A stretch of DNA of 64,000 nucleotides from Cardinalis cardinalis (Eukaryota; Chordata; Aves; Passeriformes; Cardinalidae). The translations under genes were made by a program, and so were the position numbers. Positions 50,661 through 61,789 of the stretch are shown here, in pieces; the first letter of the stretch is position 1; each line of letters opens with the position of its first letter. The notes under the pieces are model-generated. The model did no database searches, was not told where the DNA came from, and saw only the letters and a list, made by a program, of their open reading frames with translations. The DNA is taken from assembly GCA_014549065.1 (NCBI GenBank), contig JACDOX010000004.1, positions 4,134,769-4,198,768 of the forward strand, written 5' to 3'.

Positions 50661-50699
<39 letters not shown>
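50661..50699 (+). repeat. (CA)n dinucleotide microsatellite
   Basis: This is an uninterrupted CA array of about 19.5 units preceded by GCGGG and followed by GGCACAAGG. Arrays of this length are usually length-polymorphic. Confidence 0.97.
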
Positions 50700-50701
<2 letters not shown>

Positions 50702-53700
50702 CACAAGGTGGAGCAGAAGGGCTCCTGAGGCTCCTGAGGCTCAGGATGCCAAACTCTACCTGTAGGAAGATGAGCCACTAGCAAAGCAAAAGTGTAGGGT
50801 GGCTGCATTCAAAATCACAGCAGCTTGTGTAAAGCAGAGGCTGAATGGCCTATTTATCAGGAAAAACAGAAGAATACCTCCCAATCTGAGANTCATAACA
50901 GCAACAAAATTAAATCCTCTGCTTTTTTATTAAAAACATATATAAGACATCATGGGATTCCATTGTCATCTTTCTGACATATGCCTCATCTGATTACACA
51001 TGAAAACCATTCCTGAAGAGGCATTGCAAGAATGCAATGTGTTTATCAGTACTTGTGCACAATGCCACTCAGCGTTAGTGCTCCCTGGTCTGAAATATGC
51101 TGCTTTGTAAATAAAGTAAACAAATTTATTACAAGTAGCCCTGGTCCCTAGGAGCACAGCTTCACACCTGGAACAACATTGATGCATGGGACAAGTGCCA
51201 AACAAGACCCCATCCTTCTGCAGAGCGCCATTCCAACCTGGAACCCACGTGGAGTCCAGACCCGTTCCANCCTCTGGGTCCTTCATCTCTCAATGCAGGC
51301 CATGCTGAATTCCAGCCTTTGCAGTGCTCCTTGTAGCACACCAGTGCTGGGATAGGCTTCACAGCAGAATGGCTCAAACCNGAGGAGATTTTGCTCAGGG
51401 CACACAGAAGATGTCACAGCTTAATGATGTAGAGGGAGCAAGATCGTGACAACAATCAGAAAAGAGTCACTGGACAGAGCTGAAGCGCTTACACACTTCT
51501 CGGGGAGTAAAATACTGTGTTTCTAGGTATATTGAAAAAAAAAAAAAGAAGGTAAGTAAAGTCACACAAATGCCGTGTACTGAAGTGGTTTAACTTTTCC
51601 ACACAGAAAACAAAGCCAATNTATCAAGTCAGATGTTGCAGCTGTCTCAAAGTAAGAGCCAAAAGGTGCTGTACTGCTTTTAAAAATATCTTATCTAGTA
51701 CTCACCATCTTCCTGAGAGATTCTTTCGAACTGTGCAGTATATATACCCTGAATAATATGGATGTTTTCAATTTAGTGAATGGGTAAATTATTTAGCTTG
51801 GACCAAAAGAGATTTATTTTCCCCCGCCTCCCACAAAAAGAGATGGAAAAAATGCATATTAAACAGAATACTTACCTCAAAAAATTTTTTCTGCTTTGCA
51901 CGCTTAAACTCATAAATTTAATGGTAGTGAAAACNCTACTGCAAAATACAAAATTGAAAGTTGCAATTTTGAAAAGCACCTAATTAACTATCACAACATT
52001 AATACTTCTCACTGCCTCCCAGGGCTCTTTGATCTGAACAAGTACTTATTCCAACTAGATTTTCAAATATTCTTGGTCAGCCCAAAGTAGGCTGATGAGT
52101 GGTAAGAAATAGCTTTTTCCCAACACCCCTGCCCAATGAAGTAAGGAAGCATAGCTGTCAGTATGTTCAAAGGGAGAAGCAGGATCAGAGAGATCAAGGC
52201 TCTTTCTGTATTGTACTTTAGGCTGCTGGGCCAGAGAGCAAGTTATATCCTTGGACTCCTGATCCCCAGCCTGTCGCCCTCATTATGGATTAATCTTGCA
52301 CCTACAGTGTCTGGGTGTTAAGAGTTTGGATCTGAGCACGAGGTATCACGGACGTGTCCTTCATCATCTGAACTCAGAGGCAGGAGGAACTGAGACCTGT
52401 GCCTGGATTTGCCAGAGCACATGCACATAGAAAATTGATACTGTGTACAGAGGTTTATGCTACTAATTCTTTTTTTTAATGCTTAGCACTTCTAGCTAAA
52501 GTTTTTTCTATGGAGTTTTGTATATTCCTCCTGAAGACAGAGGTTTCAAATTGTTCATGTAATCCCTTATAGGTGCACTCCACAAAGTAGATGTTGTTAG
52601 AAGCGCTTAATTTCACAGTTTTGAGATTTTATTTGCTAGTAAGCCTGTCTCCTCCCCATCCTTTGTAGTTCTGCAACTAGCAAGGGATGAATTTGGGTAA
52701 TAAACGTGGGCAACATCAACATGATCTGGTGACTGTACATACCTGCTGTTGCAGTTTATTGCAGAATGTATAGTCCAGTACAGTCTGAAAGGTGCTCCTA
52801 GCCATGGCATCTGGTACTGAACTATCACAATTAGTCCTACCTTTAAATGACCGAGTATATGTACACTGACTTTAGATTCAATTTATTTTTAACAGTAAGT
52901 GGTTTCATCATTAATTTCAAGAAGAATTATGTACAGTTAACATCCTTTTTTGGAGACTAAGACCTTTCTTGATTCTATTTGCTCAGACAGGGAGTAAACA
53001 AAAAAAGGACAAGCTTTATGAACGTCTATCTTACTTCATTTTTCTTTTGTCTTTATTTCTCTTGGGGCATAATCCAGAAAGATGCTGAGCATCCTTGACA
53101 TGTATTGNGTCCTGTGGTACTTACACCTTTCCATATCAGGAACATTACTTTTGGTTGGAAACAGACTTTATCTTCTTGTAGAATAATATGTAATCGATTT
53201 GATTTCACAAATTTAGAGGATCACTTGGTTGTAATGTATTCCAGTATGCTTCTGAATGTTTCAAAATTTCTGTGAATTTCAATGATAATGGTGTAAATTA
53301 ATGAATGTACAAATTTTTTTTTCCTGTTGTTATTTTTTAAAGCCAGGTAGAGACTATCTGTTGTTGGATCATATGAACTTTATCCCTCTAGCATGCCTAC
53401 CCAGAATAAAGACTTGCACAGTAAATCCCAGATGGTGAAGAATTGTTTTTATATTTCAGTTAAGGACTGAAATTGGGAAATTTCTCTTTCACACCTCGAT
53501 TTCTGTGTAGCTTGCACTATTATGCTCAGCTGTATTATAGAGCAAGAAGCCTTTAAAATATGTAAATTTCCAGATGAATTTCTGAACAGAGAATGGTCGT
53601 ACAGACTCAACACATTCCAAAACCAGAAAATGTCAAAAGAAAGGAAACAGATCAAAACACTGTTTTTGACATTACTTTCAATTAAAGCTGCATCTGTGAG

Positions 53701-56569
53701 GTCCACATACGCTTGGTGAATTTTTAAGGAAAGAAAAGACATGAAGGAATTATTTTATACTGGATGGTGGAGGAATACCAAATAAATGGCATGCATTATT
53801 TCAGTACATTAAAATCCCCTCTGGTACTGATTTCAGAAGATCATTTTCACTGTCTTCATTCCAAAATTATAGTATTCTGAAAGGAAAATCTGACTTCCCA
53901 AAATTTAGAAAAAAACCTCAGAAATATTATGAATTAGATGAACCAGTCTATTTCCTGCATTCTTNTTGTAGCTCAGTCCTTTATAATTTTTTTAATACAG
54001 TCTAAGTCAATAAATGTATTAATTGATAGAGGTTCTCCTATTTTTTGCAGGGTATTCNGTGACAGTTCCAGATTTTAAATACCTGTTCTTTTCAGAGAAA
54101 AAAATGAGTGTCAACACAACTGTATGTTTATGTGAACAACTCCGTCAATATTGCATGCAAATGATGCATTTTAGCGCTCAAACAAGCATTTAGGGTTTTA
54201 AGCAGAAGTTTACACACAAGTGTCTGACATATGTATTCCTTTATTTATACATATACATACATATATACATGTTTTGTATGAGAGAAGCCTATCAGTTCAA
54301 GTTAAAGCCTATATCCTGAAAGTAAGAGGAAAACAAGCCTTGTGGGCAGAAGAAAATGAGAGAAANCAAGAATGTTTAAAGGTTCATCTTTTCACAGAAT
54401 AAGAAACTTTGAACAGAAAAAAAACCCCACCACAAGCTCACAAAAAAACAAACTAAAAACCCCACAAGCACAACATGCTATGCCCCCACCCCAATTTCTA
54501 AAATCCAGATAAAAAGGATTATTTATTATTTCTTATTTATTTCTGAGTGATTTTATACTTTTGCTTAAACAGGAGATTTTCCCATGTCATGGCCTTTGGT
54601 GAGACATTTTCCTGAGGGTCTGCCCCACTTGGCACCTNATTCCCATGCCCTGCTGTTGCAATACATACTGTCCTTGCCAAAGGAGGCCCCGAGCATCAGC
54701 TCATGCGGGTGGCAGGAACTGCCCAGCTTGGCTGTAAGACCACCTTGCCAACAAATTTGACCTGACATTCGCAGCCAGAGTTGATAGATGTGCAGTAGTT
54801 ACTCAGGCTAAACTCCTGATCAATATGTCAGATTTTAAAACTGATTGCAACAAAGTAGAGTCAGGATCAGGAGGCACCTGCATTCACAGGGACTGGGGAA
54901 AGACAAGCCTCAGACACTCGCATTTTCATGTCACCCTTGATGGCGTGGTGAAAGATCTGAGCATAAGGCCAACACTTCCACACTCAGTTTAGCTGTGACC
55001 CATTAGGGAGACTAAAAATGTACAATATGCATAAAAAGGTGGCTAATAATGCATACACACACTCACACATGCACAGGCTGCAGCTACCCAGAACACCAAC
55101 ACTTTTTGAAAACCACATGAACCTCCCAAACTGCACCATAAACATCCATTAACATGATAATACCCATTAATCCAGCCAAACACAACTCATTTGTCATCTT
55201 TCTGTTGCAACCCATCTGTGAGCGTGTAGGAAGGGGAGGGGGGGAATTCACAGTCTTATCTGTCAGGGGATTAGCTTCACAAGAAGGACTGATTTTAAGT
55301 AATTCNGTGGTAGGGAAAAGCTCATTTGTATCTATTTATTGAAGGACCTTTTTAGTATTGTACTTTCATGATCTTAAGTCTTAAGCAAAGCAGTTAAAAT
55401 GAAGAGAAGAATTAAAATGCTATCCAGCATTCAAATTTTACTTTTGCTGCTTGTATCATAATTTCCTTACATTTTTTTTNAATTCCTTATGAATTAAGAG
55501 ATGCATTTTAGTGGCTGTATTGATGTTTGATCTGGTGGGAAATATTTTTTACTTGAAAAATCTGGTTTTTTTGTATTCTGTTTTTTGCATAACTCTCCTC
55601 TTGGCTATGAAGAAGTAAATCTTTAAGACTGCAACCCAATACAAGGTATCCTAGCTCCAGAAAGATTGTGCACAGCAAAGTATAGATCCACAGGATATAC
55701 TCCAATTCTGCAGGAATCTCTAAACAGTGTAAATGACATGTAACTCAGCCTCTTCCTCTCAGAGGTGTTTCTTCTATTCTACATTATCATACATCTTCCT
55801 CTGTAGGTCCCAGAGAAAGTAGAATCTTTTTCAGCCTTGAAGAATAGAAGAGGCAGAACATAAACATTTGGTAGAATCTGAACAAGAGGAAATATTAGTG
55901 AAAACTATCTGAGAAAATAAAATCACAATNGAAGACAGAAAACCCCCAAACTGTTCAGTGAAAAGTCAGTGTAGGTCAAGCTCTTATTTGACTCTCACTG
56001 AAGAGTGTTGAGGCTGCAGAGATGGCCACTGAGCTCTGATGCAGTGCCATGTTCCTCTGCAGCTCTGTATTAGTCAAGAATATTTAAGACAACTTTGGAG
56101 CTTTGGGGGACTACAGAAGTATGTTACTAAAGAACTGCTACATCAAATAAAAATTTTGCTTTTACTCATAGTAATTCATTAGCAGTTTTGGAGACTCCTT
56201 TTACTTCCACTGTTAATCACATTCAGATCTCTGAATGGCTACTCAACTATTCTTGCACAGATCAAACTGCAGGTATTGCTGAAATGGGTCTGAAGAAAAT
56301 TATGTCTGATACAATATTCAAAATTTAATTATTTGTACAGAAAGACCCTCCTCTATAGCCGAAAACCCATGTTAAGTTTGTACCTTCTGTTGTTTGGGGG
56401 AAAGGAAAAAAGTCTGTCTGGCAAAGTGTATGCCCAAGAATAAACAGCATATCCTAAGTGGTGCAAAAAGATCTGTTCAGTCCTAACACCAATGAAAAAT
56501 AATAAATCAGGGAGGTTTGTTTGTATTNGGCTTTTTTTTTTAAAGAGTGACAGTATTATGGGGCAGTAG
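50700..56569. other. Unique non-coding sequence
   Basis: No gene is recognised. An A/C-rich low-complexity patch lies at about 54416-54500. A less AT-rich patch at 51120-51420 has short overlapping frames on the minus strand without family resemblance. A G-rich run occurs at 55230-55244. Confidence 0.5.
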
Positions 56570-56910
56570 AAACAAGCTAAAAACCTGAAATTCCTAATTA
56601 TCAGATTTTTCGGCAATCTGTTTTAATATTTCAGTTCAGCCNTCCCTTCATGACGAATTAAAATCTGAATGATTCTAATTGATAAATACACCTAATTATC
56701 CATACCAAAACCTGCGCGCTCCTAACCAGAAAGTAAAATAACCAAGGCATTGTTTTTATAAGTAGCAGGAAAATCAACTGAGGAAAGCAGGGTAACATTT
56801 ANGAATGATCCTTTTAATGATTAAAAGTTCTAAGGGGGAGATGATAAATAAGGGAAAGATGTGATGAAGGAAAGGCTCATTTGTTTCAGCATTAAATCTC
56901 CTTTATCTGT
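56570..56910. promoter_or_regulatory. Candidate conserved non-coding element
   Basis: The block holds repeated TAAT-type words (CCTAATTATCAG, GACGAATTAAAATC, CTAATTGATAAA, CCTAATTATCC, TTTTAATGATTAAAAG). It also retains CpGs (near 56610, 56654, 56714 and 56716), which is unusual for AT-rich surroundings. CTAATTATC occurs twice, about 100 nt apart. It has no repeat signature or credible frame. Function is inferred from motif repetition only. Confidence 0.3.
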
Positions 56911-58976
56911 NTTTCCCCCACACCCTCATACCCTCCCATCTTCACCAATGTGATAAAATTTTATCAACAGACATCTAGTCCTTAAAAACCAGAAAATTCT
57001 TTAAACCCAAGAAATTTCCTCTAATTATGGNTCCAAATTCACTGTATGAGTAATTTTCATAGCTCTGCAGAGAATGTGAATGCAAATAGAAGCTCCCTTT
57101 TATACAAAATTGTTACAATGATAAATTTACATTGTGTTCATACATGAATGCAGTCCCTGCTTAGTTTCAGTGTACTACATGTATTTCTAATGGAATTGTT
57201 CNCTTTTCAGTACGTGTGAACAATATCCTTTATATCTTTCATGTGAGAATAGACATTATGAGTCCATTAATGGGCAAGATTTGTCCTTGCAATACTCCAG
57301 GGAATTTTCATGTAAATTTGCATACTTTTCCTAAATATGTATGCGAAATTGAAAGATGAGACTCTTAGATATAGAGGATGTAACATTAGAGATAGACAGA
57401 CAAACCGCTCTTCCATTCCTTACAGACCTGATACTCCACATGGGATAAAGTCCTTTTGCTGCCTTTTTTAAGACAAAAATTCTAAATTACTAGATTTCTA
57501 AAGTTTAGTCAAAATTTATAGTGATCATGAAGATTTTGTCTTTCCTTAATCAAATAAACGCAATCTTGTTTATGCGTTTAGGCCCCTAGAAACCATAACT
57601 TTCAGGAGAGCTGTAGAGAGAGAAGGACATAATAATGAACATGACCAATACCTTAGGAAAGAATCCCCTCTCTTTGAAAAAGATAAATTCCCTCTTATTT
57701 GGAAATCTAAAATTAGGCAAAAATTTTCTAGGCCAATGAACTGGAGTTTAAATTCAATAGTCTACATTCCTTTAACAGTTTTCATTCAACTATTCACCCA
57801 AAAGTACCCTTAGAACGTANCCTGAAAAGGAGCCTTTGGCATCATAAGCAGAAGTGACTAAACCTTCGATTTTAATTTCTTCCTCTGAGCTTCTGTCTTG
57901 TCTCCTTCTGCCTCTTTCCTCACCCTTTGCACTCAATTTTAAGCACATTGCTGTCTCTGTTCTGTGTATGACTTCTGTTGTATCTGTATCTCAGTCCTTA
58001 AACAGGGCTCTTTAAACACCATTACAGCAGAAATAACAAGGGGTGTGGTTATCTTTAAAGTGAAGAATCTTAAAACAATAGTGGGTTGCCAGTGTTTACA
58101 TGCAAAAATGAATAGAAAATACACAGTAAGGAAAAAAATTCAGAATCAAAACTAGTATTATCTGGGCTGTGCTAACATTTTTATTTCAGAAAGAAAACTG
58201 ATGCTTCCAGTAGAAGTTCCATAATAGAGAAGAACAAAAATTTGTAAAAAATGCTACGGACAACAAGGGGAAGCATAGAAGCAAGTATGAATATCTGTAT
58301 TCCGTTTTTGGTGACGTTTGAAAGTGATAGAAGAGAGGACCAGGCACAAATCTTACTATTTATTAAATGAATTTGTACCTGCACCTGTTGCACACGTATT
58401 TGAAAATACCTGCCTTTACAAAAGGTAGGTCNCTTTTTCTTGATACTTGGATACTGAGTAGCAGTTGTGTAAGCTCTTCAATTTTTTATTTATGTACTTT
58501 TGANAAATTTATTTGCATGCTCTTGAGTCACACATATGTATCTCATTGCCTGGCTTTTCAAACTGTCCATCTGTATTACCTACCACAGTGCATCTCCTAT
58601 GCAGAGGGACCCTGAGTTTTTTCCTCTGTTCTAAGAATTCTTGTGAAAAACACATATGCACTGAGGCAATGCAGTAGGTAATGTGGAGGAACATGCACAC
58701 ATAGCCCAGATAGCCCAAGTAAGAGAATGAAAGTAAAATCTGTTTCATTGCTTAATTGGCTGGGGACAAAAAANGGTCACGAGGCATCTGTTCATTCTAA
58801 AATCAAGTCTAGGATTAAGAACACTTTTGTACTTGAAGCAAACTAAGTAAATGCTTTGGAAANTAAAAATTTTAGCGTGTATTAGTTAGTTGGCTATCTA
58901 TGACCAATTAAAGGCATAGAGAAAAGTGCACTTCTATGTTTTAAAGAATGAGGAAGAAACAAACAGTGGCCAATAT
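56911..58976. other. Unique non-coding sequence
   Basis: This is AT-rich, with no gene, RNA gene or named repeat recognised. Confidence 0.55.
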
Positions 58977-59113
58977 GGAAAAAGAAAAAGGAGAAAAAGG
59001 AGAAAAAGGAGAAGAAGAAGAAGAAGAAGAAGAAGAAGGAGGAGGAGGAGGAGGAGGAGGAGGACGAGGTGAAGAAGGAGAAAAAGAAAAAGAAAAAGAG
59101 AAAAAGAGAAAAA
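58977..59113 (+). repeat. Homopurine GAA/GGA tract with mirror symmetry
   Basis: The plus strand is purine-only from 58977 to 59064 (88 nt) and again from 59071 to 59113, interrupted by one C (59065) and one T (59070). The order is GAAAAAGGA-type repeats, then (GAA)n, (GGA)n, GAAGAAGG, and back to GAAAAAGA-type repeats, so the tract is roughly mirror-symmetric about its GGA centre. Such tracts can form intramolecular triplexes. The Glu/Lys/Gly-rich or Phe/Ser/Leu-rich frames across it are repeat artefacts. Confidence 0.95.
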
Positions 59114-60879
59114 CAAAAAAAGGAAATAGAAAAGAAGTAATTACACAAGCTATTTATTGAAATGAAGAGAAATTACTTTGCTACATGACATGAAATGGTT
59201 TCTTTGAGCAGATTTATTATTTCTTTTACTCTTAAAACAAACCAACCATAGATTTTTACCTTAGGAGCAGCAAAGTTGCTTATTTCTGTAGTGCAGAGTT
59301 CAACAGAACTATGGACTGATGGTTTCAAAAGGCATCAGTCACACTTCCACAACATTTTCTGATATAAATATAAAAGCTTCATTTTAAAGGATAAATAAAG
59401 CAGCACTATTATCTAAACAGGGTAAAATTTAACATCCTTGTGGTTTGTGGAAATTTTTGATGTGCCTGCTGGCTTTTCAATAAAAATCAATTATGCCTTA
59501 AATGCGAGCGGTAGTCAACATACTACAGACTATAAATTCAATTTCATACTCAGAAATATGGATTAGCTGAACTTGATGCCCTTCCATTGATTTCAGAAAG
59601 CAAAAGCTGATAAGGTAAATAATAGTAAGAAGCTCTCTGACACTCCACATCAAGTTCCGGATTTCCATATTATTTTTGTAAGAACTTTCCAGCCACCACA
59701 ATATCCTCCTTGTGAAATATGTATGATGAATAGATATTATATGGATTGCTGATTCATCTCTATTTACAGAATGGATATTTGGCTTTTATAATGCAAGGTG
59801 GGAACTGGATAGGAAATGAATATACTTATTTCTTTTAGCACCGTGCAAGGTATATATCATCCAGGGTGAATAAAGCTGGTGAATAATTACAGAGCAATCT
59901 GATTAAGCCCACGTTCTCCAGACTGCAAACTTTTTAAAATAATGTTTCCACACATAAAGTAAGCAAGAAGAAGCCAGNCTCTTTAACATACAAGAAAATT
60001 TAAAGCTGCTTTAAATTTAAAACAAAACCATCTCTCTGTTCTTTGAGCAGAACATCCGAGACTAACATGAATTACAGAAAATGGGCTGTGGTTTAAGGAG
60101 GANAGAGGCAATAATGTTAGAACTGAGAAATATAGGTGGGAAGATGGATCATGAGTTAAAACTTTGTATAATTTCCCAGAAAGATCAAGTCATACATGAA
60201 AAAATTTCTCCCCTTCTTGAAATTACAGAGCACTTGGGCTGTAAAGCTTATGTTCTTTGGCTTTCAAACAGAGCTCAGTCACTCTTCTTTTCAAAAAAAG
60301 CCTGATCCATTCAGGTTAAATCCAAAAGGCAGCTTAAGTAGACTTAGCCCACAAGGACTTGTTCATACCTTCATTCAAAGGCTTGTCATTACTTTGACTT
60401 CAACTTACAAACACTGCTTTCTTTTGTCACACATCTAGCATGTTGAAAGAGACATTGTCAACTTATGTGGGTCTTTCTCAAGGAATGCTGAATCCCAAGA
60501 AACATCTGTGATAGACATATGGATACTAAACCCATTTTGAAAAACCCAAACCACTGCTTGGGACCTACTGACACAAATAATGTTTACAGCACTGCAGAAC
60601 CATCAACATTCAAAATTTCAGCACTATGCAGCTGAAAAGGAGCTAAAGGGCCTAAGCCTGTAATTTAAGGAAGTGTTTTAGAAAACTTAGGGTTTAATTC
60701 TCCCCCAACACATGGTTTGCTCATTATATTCTGTCACCTCTGTTCCACTGGTAGCTTCTGCCCTGGCTTTCCCCCAGAGGGTCTGTGCTGAATCACATAT
60801 TTCTCTGGTTGAAGAGCACAGGTTTTGATGGTTCACTACAGTTATCAGCGCTGTCTTCTGTTTTTACACCTGTAAGGAC
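59114..60879. other. Unique non-coding sequence
   Basis: This is AT-rich with no gene recognised. A small segment at 59460-59520 (TCAATAAAAATCAATTATGCC, then ATGCGAGCGGTAG) retains CpGs next to homeodomain-type words and may be constrained. Nothing else was noted. Confidence 0.5.
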
Positions 60880-61436
60880 TTAAAGGCACAGTTGCCTGTC
60901 TCAAACACTGCCAAGGCCACAGAAGGAACTTGCCATAANATAAGCCACCACAGAGGGAACTTGAGANAAGCACAGAAGAGAGAAATTATGACAGGAAGGT
61001 GCTAATTCCAGGCCTGGTGGAGGCGAGATCTGATTAGCACATCCTGGTTAACATATCCAGACAAAAAAAATCCTACTGTGGCAAACTGTGGGAAAGGAAG
61101 CAACTGCTCATCCATGTATCACCACCAGTTATGGGAACAGCATCTGTGACCACCCTGTGGTTACCCAGAACCTGGGCTGTATACCTCTGATACCCCCAGA
61201 AGAAGGAGGCCAGGACTCCCACCACCAAGCCCAGGGTGAGGAAGGACCAATGGGATGCTGCTGGATCCACAGATGGTGGATATCTTCNTCTCTCTCTTTC
61301 TTTCTCTCCCCTTCTCTCTCCTCTCTCTATTTCTTTCTATCTCTCTACCTCACAACTACTGTGAAATAAAATCTGTATTATTGATTTTGGCATATGGTCT
61401 TGTTTGCCCCTTAATTCAGGCAGAGGCATCTCTCAC
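60880..61436 (+). mobile_element. Probable solo LTR of an avian endogenous retrovirus
   Basis: The segment is less AT-rich than its surroundings. Near its right end it has a CT-rich tract (61283-61342), then AATAAA (61365-61370), then a GT-rich segment ending in candidate CA termini (GGCA at 61420 or CTCA near 61434). GGATCCACAGATGGTGGAT followed by a CTCTCT tract and a polyadenylation signal is the layout that I recall for bird ERV LTRs (R/U5 on the right). I could not find a convincing 5' TG terminus or target-site duplication, so the boundaries are approximate. No viral gene is present. Confidence 0.4.
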
Positions 61437-61649
61437 TAATTGGATCATAACAACACCTCATGGGTAAAGCACTTAATNGAGATTTAGAGATCCAAAGATT
61501 ATTTCCAATTTTTCTGTTGGCTCTGGCATCAGTTCCCAGAATGGCACTACATCCCACCAAGATGGGATNTCTTCAGTTTATGATAGCACCAGCCAAGTCA
61601 GTTTTGTCACCCTGTGTTGTGTGCCAGGGTCATACTGCCTCTGAGCTGA
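61437..61649. other. Unassigned sequence between LTR-like segment and SINE
   Basis: This short, moderately GC-rich stretch has no recognised content. It could be residual internal sequence of the flanking LTR-like element. Confidence 0.35.
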
Positions 61650-61789
61650 ACAGGAAAACAAATTGATGAAACAACACTGTTTCAGGCCAGTTTTCTGGGT
61701 TCAATCCCTGTATGGGCCATTCACTGAAGAGCTGGGATGGATGAACCTTGTGGATCCTTNCCAGCTCAGCATATTCTGTGATTCTGTGA
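61650..61789 (+). mobile_element. tRNA/CR1 composite SINE, TguSINE1-like
   Basis: A canonical RNA polymerase III B box GGTTCAATCCC (61698-61708) is followed by TGTATGGGCCATTCACT, matching the acceptor end of a tRNA-Ile-type head. Next come GGATGGATGAACCTTGTGGAT and CCAGCTCAGCATATTCTGTG, and two exact ATTCTGTG octamers (61773-61788), the CR1 3'-end signature. TguSINE1 in songbirds has this plan: a tRNA-derived head fused to a CR1 tail, mobilised by CR1 enzymes. The A box cannot be recognised, so the head is truncated or diverged. The left boundary is uncertain. Confidence 0.7.

Noticed and set aside
50661..50699. His/Thr and Val/Cys repeats as protein features
   Set aside because: They are translations of the CA microsatellite.
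51120..51420. GC-richer patch as a possible LTR
   Set aside because: No terminal motif, no pyrimidine tract before the AATAAA-like word and no recognised repeat text.
58894..59160. Glu/Lys/Gly-rich and Phe/Ser/Leu-rich frames on both strands
   Set aside because: These are direct translations of the GAA/GGA purine tract.
61698..61721. Possible tRNA gene at the B box
   Set aside because: No A box, anticodon arm or cloverleaf to the left; the CR1-type tail to the right shows it is a SINE head.
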